Assembly (NCBI RefSeq): GCF_019565455.1
Contig: NZ_CP067377.1
Span: forward strand, 3,044,001 to 3,108,000
DNA length: 64,000 nucleotides
DNA from: Flavobacterium oreochromis
Lineage (GTDB): Bacteria > Bacteroidota > Bacteroidia > Flavobacteriales > Flavobacteriaceae
Reading direction: 5' to 3'
A program made the translations under genes and the position numbers. Of the stretch, positions 17,501 to 27,367 are shown piece after piece (position 1 is the first letter of the stretch; each line of letters opens with the position of its first letter). A model generated the notes under the pieces. It ran no database searches and was not told where the DNA came from. It saw nothing but the letters and a program-made list of their open reading frames with translations.

Positions 17501-19236
17501 ATAAATAAGCTAAAGCATTAATTAATTCTATAGGATTTTTTAGTATTTGAAAATGGTTTTGACCAAACATTTGAGGTAAGTAATATTTAGCCTGTGCTTC
17601 AATAGTTAGTGCATATGAATTTATTTTATTTGTAGATAGTTCTTTTAGTGCTTGTTTTACATCATTTATACCATATTTTCCTTCATATTTATCATAATCA
17701 TTAGGTTTTCCATCAGAAATTAGGATGATCCATTTGTTTTTAGTTTTGCGTGTTTTCAATCTATTACCAGCATGTCTTATAGCTCCACCTATACGTGTAT
17801 AACCACCTGGTTTTGTATATCCAATTCTTTTTTTACCTATTTCCCAATTTTCAGTAAAATCTTTTAGAGTAACATAATTGATGTGATTTCTAGTTTTTGA
17901 GGAGAAACTATCTATTGAAAAATCTATATTAAATTCATGTAGAATTTCACCAAATAAGATGGAAACTTCTTTTTCAACATCTAAAACTCGATTTCCATCT
18001 ACATAACTATCGCTAGACAAACTGACATCAAGTAATAATAAAATAGAAATGTCTTTATCTTTTTTTCTATTTGAAAAGTAGATGTTTTCTGATGATGTTT
18101 TTTTAGTATGTACATCTACGTACAAATCAGTTAAAGCATCTATATCAAATTCATTTCCTTGTGTTTGTCTTTTTTGTTGTAATAATTTATTATTTACGTT
18201 GGTTAATGATTTTCTTAATCCGTTTAAGATTGAACTATAGTTTTTAATAGTATTATAGTAGTAACCTTCATCTGTTTTTAGTTGTAGTTTAGGATATATT
18301 TTACAAAAATTAGAACGGTATTTTAATTTAGAAAAATCCCATTCGTCATAATATAAAAAAGTTCCTTTTTCATCTTTTTCGCCTGATTCAGCTACTGTTA
18401 AGTTTTCAATAAAATCAGATTGATAAATAGAATGTGCGGTATCATTTACTCGTACCGTAAAACGCATTTTTATTTCTTCTAGTGCATCATTATGTTCTTC
18501 TAATTCATCTTCACCATTAAAATTTTTCCAATTTCCATAGAATTCATCAACTGTTTCTACTTTTTCAAAACTATGATTTAATACATCATCTTCCTGTTGT
18601 TTTGTATCTATTTGGAGCGATTTTATTTCTTCAACTCCCACAGTTTTTAGAGTTGTTTTTACCTCATCAATTTTTGTAGTTGTTTTATTAGTATCAATAG
18701 TATTTTGTTGTTCAATATTTTTTTCTTCTTCTGCAAACATAAATTTTCCATAGAGCCAATATAAATGTGGATTTTCTAGATTTTTATAATTAAAATAGTC
18801 TAATAAAAGGGTATGAATACTTTTAGTTTTAGGATAATTTTCAAAAAGAAGAGGAAGTATTTTAGCAGAAGCTATATTAGCTTGATTTTGTGATTTTTCT
18901 AAATCATTTTCAGGTTCATTCCAATTAAGTTGTAATGATTGTTGTATTGAGAGGTATAAAACCCTAAAAAAATAAAAGGAAAGGTTTTTTTCATATGAAT
19001 CCAATTGATTAAAATATTCAGGTAAAAAAAAAGTTATTATTTTTATAACCTCCTTCTTTTTCAGCTGGATAAATATTAATTGATTTTCCACTAGTGGCAT
19101 TAGCTATAAGAGTTAGTCGAGGAGCAATATCTTTTAAAAAGACTGCATTTGTATCAGATTCTAATGCTTTTTTTTGAGATTTTTTAAAGTATTTTGCTAC
19201 AAATCCAAATACTATTTCGTCTAAATCTAAACTCAT
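17478..19236 (-). CDS. norD: NorD, VWA-domain NO reductase activation protein (one frameshift)
   Basis: The reconstructed protein is about 586 residues. The C-terminal third is a von Willebrand A domain with an intact metal site (LLLLDVSLSSDSY, a TRIGGAIRHAG threonine region and ILISDGKPNDYD). An acidic linker with many Glu and Thr lies in the middle, and helical sequence before it. The N terminus (MSLDLDEIVFGFVAKYFKKS) is in another frame; one base too many or too few in the nine-base A run at 19024-19032 separates the two. NorD acts with the NorQ ATPase to mature NO reductase, probably by inserting non-heme iron. It starts three bases after norQ ends. Confidence 0.88.
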
Positions 19237-19239
19237 ATT

Positions 19240-20019
19240 TTATATCATTAAGTCACACAAATCTTTTAAGGATTGAGTCGTTTGTAAATCATCTGTTAAA
19301 GGTTCTACTACAGCAGTGTGTATCGATAATCTTTTAGGTAACCCTGAATGAATGAGTTTAGCAGCATCAACCAGTAATCTTGTTGAAACGGTTTCTGTTA
19401 AACCAAGCTCGGTTAGATTTCTAATTTTGTTGCCTATTGTTACAATTTTTTTAGCAGTATCGTTATCAATACCTGTTTCGTTAACAATGATCTCTGTTTC
19501 TATTTTGCTTTCAGGATATTCAAAAGATAAAGCAATAAAACGTTGTCTAGTTGAAGGTTTTAATTCTTTAAAACCTCTTTGATAACCAGGGTTAAAAGAA
19601 GCAACAATCATAAAGTTATCATGTGCTTTATAGGTTTCGCCTAATTTATCTATAAAAAGCTCCCTTCTATGATCTGTTAATGAATGTATCGCTACAATTA
19701 CATCAGGACGAGCTTCAGCAATTTCGTCTAGATAAAGTATATAGCCTTTTTTTAAAGCAGTAGTTAATGGACCATCAATCCAGATTGTTTCTGCACCTTT
19801 TATAATAAATCTTCCTATTAAGTCAGTAGAAGAGGTTTCTTCATGGCAGCTAACAGTTAAGAATTTTTTATCAAGTTTATGAGCCATATATTCTACAAAT
19901 CTTGATTTGCCAGTTCCAGTAGGACCTTTTAGTAAAACTGGAATTTTGTTTTGATAAGCGTGAGTAAAGACATCTTCTTCTTTACCCACGGGAAAATAAT
20001 ATGGTTTTAAATTTTTCAT
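19240..20019 (-). CDS. norQ: NorQ, MoxR/CbbQ-type AAA+ ATPase
   Basis: An intact 259-residue cytoplasmic ATPase with Walker A GPTGTGKSRFVEY (around residue 34), Walker B ILYLDEIAEA, sensor VASFNPGYQ and the arginine-containing LKPSTRQRFIAL. This is the CbbQ/NorQ/MoxR group that pairs with a VWA partner, here NorD immediately downstream. The pair activates the NO reductase encoded by norCB in the same cluster. Confidence 0.92.
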   Translation of the reverse strand: MKNLKPYYFPVGKEEDVFTHAYQNKIPVLLKGPTGTGKSRFVEYMAHKLDKKFLTVSCHEETSSTDLIGRFIIKGAETIWIDGPLTTALKKGYILYLDEIAEARPDVIVAIHSLTDHRRELFIDKLGETYKAHDNFMIVASFNPGYQRGFKELKPSTRQRFIALSFEYPESKIETEIIVNETGIDNDTAKKIVTIGNKIRNLTELGLTETVSTRLLVDAAKLIHSGLPKRLSIHTAVVEPLTDDLQTTQSLKDLCDLMI

Positions 20020-20034
20020 AGTTTAGGGAAAAAT

Positions 20035-20104
20035 AAACGGAATCTTAACCCAATTTGTAAAAATAAGGTATGAGCGTATGTAGAAGGGTATAAAGATTCC
20101 GTTT
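20035..20104 (-). promoter_or_regulatory. Long-range 12-base hairpin between the SCO gene and norQ
   Basis: Perfect inverted arms AAACGGAATCTT (20035-20046) and AAGATTCCGTTT (20093-20104) enclose a 46-base loop. On the minus-strand transcript the hairpin lies after the SCO gene and is followed by ATTTTT just before norQ. This could terminate or stabilise the nirK-side transcript and separate it from norQD. Confidence 0.5.
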
Positions 20105-20118
20105 GATTGTTTTGAAAA

Positions 20119-20695
20119 TTAGTTATCTAAGGTTTCAATAATTTTATTTATTGTAGTTTTATTATTTACACCTAATCCTTCTTGTTGATGAACAAGTTCT
20201 CCTTTTTATTAAATACACTGATTATATTTGAGTGTGAAAAATCCATGGGAGAGATTTTTTTGTATTTTACTGCAAGTACATTGGCAAATTCTTGAACAGT
20301 ATTTGTGTTACCTTGTAGGAAAGTCCAATGTGAAGCATCCATTAAATTTTCTTTTGCAAATTTTTTTAATCTTTCAGGAGTATCCGTTTCAGGATCTATA
20401 CTGACAAGAACAAAATTTAGATCAGTTAATTTATTTTTAGGCATTTTGGATTCAATATCTCGCATATCAGCTACTAATCTAGGACAAGCAGCTTTACAAG
20501 TAGTATAAATCATAACCATTACTGTAACTTTTCCTTTTAAATCTTGAAGATGAATAGTTTTATTATCTTGAGTCTTCCATTCGCTAGTTAGATTAAAAAT
20601 AGATGTTTGTGATATGGCATTATTTTCTGCTTTTGTTTCTGCTTTTTGCATCCTAGTAATGAAAGAAAACTAAGTATCAGTACTAAATTTTTCAT
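20119..20695 (-). CDS. SCO1/SenC/PrrC copper-delivery lipoprotein (two frameshifts)
   Basis: The core holds a thioredoxin-like fold with the copper-binding pair YTTCKAACPRL and the histidine of DFSHSNII, characteristic of SCO proteins that load copper into oxidases or other cuproenzymes. The apparent start MQKAETKA lies after a missing A near 20648; the frame upstream gives a lipoprotein signal MKNLVLILSFLSLLGCKK beginning at 20695. A second missing A near 20200 hides the true end, NKIIETLDN. Placed after nirK and nirV, it is likely the copper chaperone for NirK. Confidence 0.85.
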
Positions 20696-20705
20696 ATTTG
20701 AAATT

Positions 20706-21545
20706 TTATTTTTTTATAGAATCTTTTACGCATCTAAAACCAAGGTTTTGTATGGCATAGTTAGCTTTTATACTACCTCTAAAAGCATATCGCATAAAAG
20801 CGGCATAATTCATAAGATCTGAAGCATTTAATGAACCACTACCGCAAAATAAATTTTTATCAGTGGTCACATCATTTCTTGATTCTCCTGTTAGAAGGAT
20901 GGAGCTAAAATCAGCAGTCCATTCCCATACTAATCCGTGTAAGTCATATACACCATAATAATTTTTAAATGTTTGTCCCACTTCATGATCAAATGCTTGA
21001 GGTTTTTCATACCAATCTAGTATTAATTGATTGTATGATTTTTGTTTTCTTGCATCAGGTAGTTTATCATCAGCCATGGCTACATATTCCCATTCATCAA
21101 CAGTAGGTAAACGTTTGCCTTGGCATTCACAATAAGCATTTGCGGCATACCAAGAAACATTTGTAATAGGGTAGTTAAGTTTATTGATATTTTCAATTTG
21201 AGTGTTTGATTTCCAATTTTTAAGATAGTTTTGATCCGCAAAAATTTTTTTTATATTAGATTTTTGCCATTTAGTGTTTTTTTTTACAAAAGCTAAAAAG
21301 TTTTTATTAGTCACAGGGTAGACATCTATGTAAAAATTAGAAACACCTACTTTTTTTCCATTTTTTCCATAAAGAGGAATATAAGCTCCACCTTTTATAT
21401 ACACCATCGGTGTTTCTACTCCAAAAGATATATCTTTTAGAGTAGAAATAGATGGTTTGTTTACATTTCCATTTGTTTCTGAGTCTGTATTTTTCTGACA
21501 AGAAATAAAAATAATTAAGGTTAAAAGGAAATATAAACGATTCAT
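20706..21545 (-). CDS. nirV: NirV-like SUMF1/formylglycine-generating-enzyme family lipoprotein
   Basis: An intact 279-residue protein with a lipoprotein signal (LIIFISCQK) and a single SUMF1-type domain: MVYIKGGAYIPL, FYIDVYPVTNKNF, YPITNVSWYAANAYC, KRLPTVDEWEYVA, DLHGLVWEWTADF and a final NLGFRCVKD. In denitrifiers this family occurs next to nirK as NirV, whose exact function is unresolved. The gene is 27 bases after nirK on the same strand. The cysteines seen do not allow a claim of sulfatase-activating activity. Confidence 0.85.
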   Translation of the reverse strand: MNRLYFLLTLIIFISCQKNTDSETNGNVNKPSISTLKDISFGVETPMVYIKGGAYIPLYGKNGKKVGVSNFYIDVYPVTNKNFLAFVKKNTKWQKSNIKKIFADQNYLKNWKSNTQIENINKLNYPITNVSWYAANAYCECQGKRLPTVDEWEYVAMADDKLPDARKQKSYNQLILDWYEKPQAFDHEVGQTFKNYYGVYDLHGLVWEWTADFSSILLTGESRNDVTTDKNLFCGSGSLNASDLMNYAAFMRYAFRGSIKANYAIQNLGFRCVKDSIKK

Positions 21546-21572
21546 AGAATTAATAATTAAAATATTTTGTTG

Positions 21573-23012
21573 TTATTTTTTTGCTCGAACGGCTGTAACC
21601 ATAGCAGGAGTAACTTCTTTTTGCTATTACCCCATTGGCTATATACATAGGTAAGAACATTTGCTACTTCTTCATCAGTCAGTGTTTGAGCAGTCATAAC
21701 ACTATTGAATTTTTTACCATTTACTGTTATTTCACCTGTTTTACCTTTTAATATAATTTCAATAGCTCTGTTAATGTCAGCATTTAAGAAATCTGATTTA
21801 GCAAGAGGAGGGAAGGCATTAGGTAATCCTTCTCCGTTAGCTTGATGACAAGCAAAACATGTTTTTCCATATACTGATTTACCATCAGCAATACGTTCTG
21901 ATAGAGTAACAGCTTTAGTAGGTTTTATTACTTTTTCGTTAGGCATAGATTGAATAGTACCTCCTTCAGGTAGATATACCTGATCTGATTGTGTTCCAGA
22001 ATATACTTTTTTATTATCATCTCCTGTAACATTAATCATACCTAAACTACCTTTATTAAAAGTTCTAAAAATAGAATGATCTACTAAAATTAAAGTACCA
22101 GGAACTTCAACTTTAAAATCAACAATAGCGGCACCACCGGCAGGTACTAGAGTAGTTTGTATATCATGATTAATTGTTGTTCCTCCTTCTATATGAACAT
22201 TATCAAATATTTCACCAATTACGTGGAAAGAAGAAACTAAGTTAGGACCACCATTACCTACAAATAAACGGATTCTTTCACCTACTTTTGCTGTTAAAGC
22301 ATTATCGCCTACTAAAGATCCTGTTTTACCATTAAACACTACATAATCAGGTTCTTCTTTAATTGCTTTAGCCATGTCAAAAGGTTGTAATCCTTTTTCA
22401 CCATTTGCTCCTTTTGTGTAAAAATCGCCTTGCATTACATAGTATTCTTTATCAACTGGGGGTAAACCTCCTTCTGGTTCTACGAGTATTAATCCATACA
22501 TACCGTTTGCAATGTGCATACCTACAGGAGCAGTGGCACAATGGTATACATATAAACCTTGATTTAATACTTTAAATGAAAAAGTAACTTCATGACCAGG
22601 AGCCACAAAAGATGATTTTGCACCACCACCAGGACCTGTTACAGCATGTAAATCTATATTATGGGGTAGTTTGTTATTTGGGTGATTTTTTAAGTGAAAT
22701 TCAACTTCATCCCCAACTCTTGTTCTAATAAAGCTTCCTGGCACAGAACCACCATAAGTCCAGTAAACATATTTTACACCATCAGCCATTTCACCCTCTT
22801 TTTCAATGATTTCCATATTAACAATGAGTTTTTTTGGCGGGTCTGTCTCCTACAGGTTTTGGAACAAAAGGAGGAGCCGTTAATTCAGCTTGAATGGGTT
22901 CTCCTTCTACTTCAATTGATGTGGGATCTATAGATGAACTACCAGAGTCTTTCTTACAGCCAACAAGTAATAAGCTGGCTAAAGAGGCCGAGAATATTAA
23001 GCGTTTAATCAT
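21573..23012 (-). CDS. nirK: Copper nitrite reductase NirK with C-terminal cytochrome c (two frameshifts)
   Basis: NirK reduces nitrite to nitric oxide in the periplasm. The gene encodes a lipoprotein signal (SLLLVGCKK), two cupredoxin domains and a heme c domain. Copper ligands are visible: the HNIDLHAV histidines and active-site Asp, [11 protein letters not shown]...NGM for the type 1 site, SSFHVIG and DHSIFRTF. The C-terminal 110 residues carry [11 protein letters not shown] and a distal methionine (SVMTAQ). One extra A in the run at 22831-22837 splits the N terminus ([13 protein letters not shown] when corrected), and one missing A near 21624 hides the true end [16 protein letters not shown]. 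The fused cytochrome supplies electrons within one polypeptide. Confidence 0.93.
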
Positions 23013-23048
23013 AATGTGAATTTTTAAAGTTTTGTATTTGTATTAGGG

Positions 23049-24299
23049 TTAATTTTTTAAGCTTGTGTTAAATAAATTAGGATTGATTTTTATGGATAAA
23101 AAAGCCCAATTATTACCATTATTTTTATTACCACCTTTTATTATTTCCATAGAATTCGTAGCAAACATTTGAGAAAATCCTCCGTCTATTGTTACATTTT
23201 CTAATAATTTGTAAGAAGCAGTAAAATCAATTTCAGTACCTAAATAATTATCTTTTTTTTCTCCTAATTGATATATGTTTGCACTTGATAAAAAGTAATG
23301 AGGGGTAAGACGTGCAGAAAACTTATCTTTCTCATATTGAAAGTTTATATATAAATCAGTTAGTCCAACATTATTGATGTGATTTCCCACATAAAAATAA
23401 TCCATGTATCCATTGAATTTATGATTGGTACCATGTAAAGGATTAAATGATTTTATATCAGTACTAGTATCATCTTGGTTTTTACCTGATAAGTATTCAA
23501 TTCCTAATCCTGCCAGAAAAGCTTGAATAAATTTGTAATTTATATTTGCTGAAAAATAGCTAGCCATTATATTATTAGCGTTTATTTTTCCTGTTTGTAG
23601 ATAAGTAGCACCATCAATACTTAAATTATTTCGTTTAAAAACTAATCTAGGTCCAAATGTTTGACTATAATCTATTTTTTCCTCTCCATTGCTTAAATAA
23701 CTCATTCCATTATTTAGTACTAATAAGCTTAAATTTAAATCTTTAAAGCTCCCATTATACCAAGCATATTGAAGTGATTTATATTGTGAAGGAATATAAT
23801 TTTCTTTAAAGTTAGTTTCCTTATTGGCATTATACGCAATACCTAAATGTATGATTTGCTTAATAGATGGACTAAATTTAAATAGAAGAGCATCATGACT
23901 TTTTGCTTGCATTGCCCAGTCTATGCTACCAAAAATTCTCTGATCATCATAAGCTATTTCTTGTCTGCCCAGTTTAAATGAAAATTTATCATTTATTTTT
24001 ACTTCTCCATAAGCTTCATGAAAATTTATACCTGTATCACTTTTCGAATTTGTTAAAACATCTCCCCACGTTCTAACATTTTGAGGTGAAGCAACCAGTT
24101 TTATATTATTATAATTATAGTCAAATGTGATACGAGTTCTTTGAGAAATAAAAGTTGCAGCTTTTTCATTAAAAGGCTTTAATGTGCCATAACCATTTCT
24201 ATTTTCTAATCGTGCTCTTAAATCAGCATTTACATTAAATTGTTGGGAAAAAGCCAAAGAAGAGAATAATCCGGCAATTGTTAAATATACAGGTTTCAT
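23049..24299 (-). CDS. Alginate-export-type outer-membrane porin
   Basis: An intact 416-residue protein with a signal peptide (LFSSLAFSQQ) followed by beta strands with alternating aromatic ends. It begins with NVNADLRARLENRNGYG, TFISQRTRITFDY, KLVASPQNVRTWGD and KLGRQEIAYDDQRIFGSIDW, which match the alginate-export family barrel. Genes of this type are frequently found in Bacteroidota denitrification clusters. Here it lies between norB and nirK on the same strand and may admit nitrite or other small anions; the substrate is inferred. Confidence 0.8.
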   Translation of the reverse strand: MKPVYLTIAGLFSSLAFSQQFNVNADLRARLENRNGYGTLKPFNEKAATFISQRTRITFDYNYNNIKLVASPQNVRTWGDVLTNSKSDTGINFHEAYGEVKINDKFSFKLGRQEIAYDDQRIFGSIDWAMQAKSHDALLFKFSPSIKQIIHLGIAYNANKETNFKENYIPSQYKSLQYAWYNGSFKDLNLSLLVLNNGMSYLSNGEEKIDYSQTFGPRLVFKRNNLSIDGATYLQTGKINANNIMASYFSANINYKFIQAFLAGLGIEYLSGKNQDDTSTDIKSFNPLHGTNHKFNGYMDYFYVGNHINNVGLTDLYINFQYEKDKFSARLTPHYFLSSANIYQLGEKKDNYLGTEIDFTASYKLLENVTIDGGFSQMFATNSMEIIKGGNKNNGNNWAFLSIKINPNLFNTSLKN

Positions 24300-24373
24300 A
24301 TTATTTAAAATTTATTTGTTAACGACTATTCTTAAATTGTCAGTTTTTTAGAGATTTAAAAAAATAAATTAGT

Positions 24374-25705
24374 TTAATTAATTATTGCTTCATCATTTGT
24401 ATTGCCATGTTTAACAAAATCATAGATGTATAATGATATTCCAATGGTAAATAATGTTGCACACAACAGTAATACTATAAAATGAACACTTATTTCATTT
24501 TGAACAGTCATAAATTCCATCTTAAATTTTCTTTCAAGATATACTTGGGCTACACCAGCTACACCAAAAGCTGTTGTCATTCCTAACATTCCAATATTTG
24601 ATAACCAAAAAGCCATTCTACCCGTAGTTGAATCATATCTTTTTCTCCCTGTAAGATTAGGAATTGCATAACTAATAATTGCTAATACTATCATGGCATA
24701 TGCTCCCCAAAAGGCTAAATGTCCGTGCATTGCAGTTACTAAAGTTCCGTGTGTATATACATTTGTTTGAGGTAAAGTATGCGCAAAACCTAATAAGCCT
24801 GCACCTATGAAAGAAACAATAGCAGATCCTAAAGTCCAGTACAATGCTAATTTATTAGGATGCTTTTTTTCACCTTTTCTATACATATTTACAGCGAACA
24901 ATGCCATACCTAAAAAGGCCAAAGGCTCAAGAGCTGAAAAAATACCGCCTATAATTAACCAAATTTTATTTACGCCTATATAATAATAATGATGACCTGT
25001 ACCAAGTATACCAGATAAGAAGGTTAAACCTACAATAACATATAACCATTTTTCAATTACTTCACGGTCAACTCCAGTTAATTTAATTAATAAAAAGGAT
25101 AATATACCTCCCATAATTAATTCCCAAACGCCTTCTACCCATAAGTGAACTACCCACCAGCGGAAAAAAGAATCCATTACTTGACTATCAAACCAAATCA
25201 TACCTGGTAAGTATAATAATGCTGCAAACAATAATCCCATTGATAAGACCAAAGCCGTAGTTGTCTTTCTTTCTGCCTTAAATAAAGTTGTTAATATTAA
25301 ACCTAAGAATAAGAGTACATTTATAACTACTAAAAAATCTAATTCTCTAGGAATTTCTAAGAATTTTCTACCTTCCCAATGATTAAAATGATAACTTACT
25401 ACAGCTACTACGCCCACAATAGCTAAAGATATTAGTTGAATGTAAGCTAATTTTACATTTACTAATTCTCGTTGTGCTTCTTCTGGAATTATATAATAAG
25501 CAGCTCCCATAAAACCTGTTAGTAGCCAAACTACTAGTAGATTAGTATGTACAGCTCTAGCAGTGTTAAAAGGTATAATATCATGTAATCCATCTAGACC
25601 AATTCGTGCAAAACCCATGACAAAACCATAAATTATTTGAAGTATTAATAACAGCATACATAAGGCGAAAAACCAATAAGCTACTTTTTGTGATTTATAT
25701 TTCAT
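24374..25705 (-). CDS. norB: Nitric oxide reductase catalytic subunit NorB
   Basis: An intact 443-residue membrane protein with about twelve helices. All expected ligands are present: H53 (ARAVHT) for heme b, H187 (VVHLWVEG) with Glu191, H238 and H239 (GTGHHYYY) for non-heme iron, and H327 and H329 (AMHGHLAFWG) for the two hemes. It reduces two NO to N2O using electrons from NorC, whose gene ends 14 bases upstream. This is the canonical cNOR copy and a useful reference for the divergent paralogue at 10368-11681. Confidence 0.96.
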   Translation of the reverse strand: MKYKSQKVAYWFFALCMLLLILQIIYGFVMGFARIGLDGLHDIIPFNTARAVHTNLLVVWLLTGFMGAAYYIIPEEAQRELVNVKLAYIQLISLAIVGVVAVVSYHFNHWEGRKFLEIPRELDFLVVINVLLFLGLILTTLFKAERKTTTALVLSMGLLFAALLYLPGMIWFDSQVMDSFFRWWVVHLWVEGVWELIMGGILSFLLIKLTGVDREVIEKWLYVIVGLTFLSGILGTGHHYYYIGVNKIWLIIGGIFSALEPLAFLGMALFAVNMYRKGEKKHPNKLALYWTLGSAIVSFIGAGLLGFAHTLPQTNVYTHGTLVTAMHGHLAFWGAYAMIVLAIISYAIPNLTGRKRYDSTTGRMAFWLSNIGMLGMTTAFGVAGVAQVYLERKFKMEFMTVQNEISVHFIVLLLCATLFTIGISLYIYDFVKHGNTNDEAIIN

Positions 25706-25719
25706 TTTAATTATTTTTA

Positions 25720-26154
25720 TTAATTATTAATTTTTGATAAAGGAGAAACTACTTTGTCATATCCATTTAGATCAATGCCTCCAATCCATTTTAGATAAGC
25801 TACCATAGCATCAGCATCTTTAGGACTCATTTTATATGCTACCATCTTTCTACCGTTAGGAGCCCAAGGTATAGGAGACATTAGGACTGCTTTAACGTAA
25901 TTTTCACCTCGTCTATCAATAACCTTTGTTAACTCAGGAGCATAATAAGCCCCTTCACCTAATATTGTATGACATCCCATACAGTTGTTAGACTCCCAAA
26001 TTTCTTTGCCACGTACTACATTTGAGTCTATTTTAGTATAGTTTGTTTGATCATTTTTTGGGGAAAATGAATAGATCGTTAATCCAATAAAAATTAGAAA
26101 CGTTACTAATGTGCCTCCCAAAAAAAACATTCTTGCTTGTGATTTTGATAGCAT
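25720..26154 (-). CDS. norC: Nitric oxide reductase cytochrome c subunit NorC
   Basis: An intact 144-residue protein with a single N-terminal membrane anchor (about residues 9-27) and a heme c site CMGCH near residue 58, followed by TILGEGAYYAPELTKV, the conserved NorC sequence. The axial methionine is in KMVAYKMSP. It is the first gene of the minus-strand denitrification operon and is preceded by a Crp/Fnr-type promoter divergent from that of ric. Confidence 0.95.
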   Translation of the reverse strand: MLSKSQARMFFLGGTLVTFLIFIGLTIYSFSPKNDQTNYTKIDSNVVRGKEIWESNNCMGCHTILGEGAYYAPELTKVIDRRGENYVKAVLMSPIPWAPNGRKMVAYKMSPKDADAMVAYLKWIGGIDLNGYDKVVSPLSKINN

Positions 26155-26210
26155 AATTCTTCTTCTTTTAAAATTATTATTAATGAGACATTTTTATCTT
26201 ATTTGAATAA

Positions 26211-26254
26211 CAAATTTCATTAACATTTCGTTAACTATATATGATATTTGTCAT
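26211..26254 (-). promoter_or_regulatory. Crp/Fnr-type site and promoter of the norCB/nirK operon
   Basis: The palindrome ATGAT-ATTT-GTCAT covers 26241-26254 and the minus-strand -7-like GAAATTTG covers 26218-26211; the distance from centre to -7 start is 29.5 bases. The -7 octamer and its neighbours (CAAATTTCATTA on the top strand) recur at the cytochrome c lipoprotein promoter. Confidence 0.7.
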
Positions 26255-26286
26255 ACAAATGCTTTTTAATCAAGATTTTTTACTCT

Positions 26287-26330
26287 ATGATTCTGGTCAT
26301 AAAAAGAAAAATACTTATAAAGTAACTTCG
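26287..26330 (+). promoter_or_regulatory. Crp/Fnr-type site and promoter of ric
   Basis: The palindrome ATGAT-TCTG-GTCAT at 26287-26300 lies 29.5 bases from the start of TAACTTCG (26323-26330), a one-mismatch -7 element. It is a separate site from the one serving the divergent norC promoter, so the two directions may be activated independently. Confidence 0.65.
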
Positions 26331-26355
26331 AATAATTAATTATAAAAGTTATAAA

Positions 26356-27081
26356 ATGAATACCATAGAACATAAATTAATAGGTGATTACGTGGCAGAA
26401 GACTATAGAACAGCTCAAATTTTTTCAAAATATGGAATAGATTTTTGTTGTAAAGGAAATAGAACGATTAAGGAAGTATGTAATACAGTAGGAATTCAAG
26501 AAGATATCTTAATTAAAGAATTGAACTCCTTGGATAGAAATTTAACTATTGATTCAAATAATTTTAAAGCAATGTCATTAGATACGTTAATAGATTATAT
26601 TGAAGAAAAGCATCATACCTATGTAGAAGAAAAAATACCTGTTATAATGCAGCTTTTGAATAAAATTTGTCAAGTTCATGGAACTAAAAACCCAGATCTT
26701 TTTGAAATACGAGATCTTTTTGTTGCCAGTTCAAATGATTTGAGCCAACATATGAAAAAAGAAGAATTAATTCTTTTTCCTTTTATCAAAAAAATGGTAT
26801 CAGCCGCTAATAATGATATAAAAATTACTACACCTAGTTTTATGACAGTGAATAATCCTATTCAAATGATGAAACACGAACATGAGAATGAAGGAGATAG
26901 ATTTGATAAAATTAGCAAACTTACTAATAGATATACACCTCCTCAAGGAGCATGTAATACGTATAAAGTGACTTACGCAATGCTTAATGAATTTGAAGAA
27001 GATTTACATAAACATATTCATCTTGAAAATAACATACTTTTCCCATCGGCCATGCAATTAGAAGAAAAATTAATTTACTAA
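26356..27081 (+). CDS. ric: Iron-sulfur cluster repair di-iron protein (RIC/YtfE/ScdA)
   Basis: An intact 241-residue cytoplasmic protein. The N-terminal ScdA_N domain has IGDYVAEDYRTAQIFSKYGID followed by FCCKG. The hemerythrin-like domain has the iron-binding histidines HHTYVEEKIP, SQHMKKEELILFPF, KHEHENEG and HKHIHLENNILFP. The family repairs clusters damaged by NO or peroxide. Its Crp/Fnr-type promoter and divergence from norC place it in the same NO response. Confidence 0.95.
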   Translation: MNTIEHKLIGDYVAEDYRTAQIFSKYGIDFCCKGNRTIKEVCNTVGIQEDILIKELNSLDRNLTIDSNNFKAMSLDTLIDYIEEKHHTYVEEKIPVIMQLLNKICQVHGTKNPDLFEIRDLFVASSNDLSQHMKKEELILFPFIKKMVSAANNDIKITTPSFMTVNNPIQMMKHEHENEGDRFDKISKLTNRYTPPQGACNTYKVTYAMLNEFEEDLHKHIHLENNILFPSAMQLEEKLIY

Positions 27082-27093
27082 AAAATACTACTA

Positions 27094-27129
27094 CTACAGT
27101 CTGTATGAGTATTTACAGTCTGTAGTTTT
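27094..27129 (+). terminator. Terminator-like hairpin after ric
   Basis: CTACAGTCTGTA (27094-27105) pairs with TACAGTCTGTAG (27114-27125) with one mismatch and an 8-base loop, followed by TTTT. A second small inverted pair (TTCCCT/AGGGAA) follows. The remaining bases to 27367 contain no gene; TAATTTTG at 27346-27353 fits a -7 element for the next gene. Confidence 0.55.
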
Positions 27130-27367
27130 CCCTTAGTATAACAATAAATAGGGAAGTACTCTCTTCTTAGATTATAAAAAACCTATTTAATTACCTTGAT
27201 AAAATTTTATTTTAAATAAGAATAGTCATGTTAATTAATTTCTTCAATTGTGTATAATTTTTACCAATAGATATAAAAGCTAAAAAGAACAGTAATTGCC
27301 TAAAAAAATTATGATTATATTATTACTCAAATTGTCATAATTAATTAATTTTGGCAGAAAAAACACT

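Noticed and set aside
22818..23012. A separate 64-residue lipoprotein before nirK
   Set aside because: It is the NirK N terminus cut off by one extra A; the next frame continues the same protein at once.
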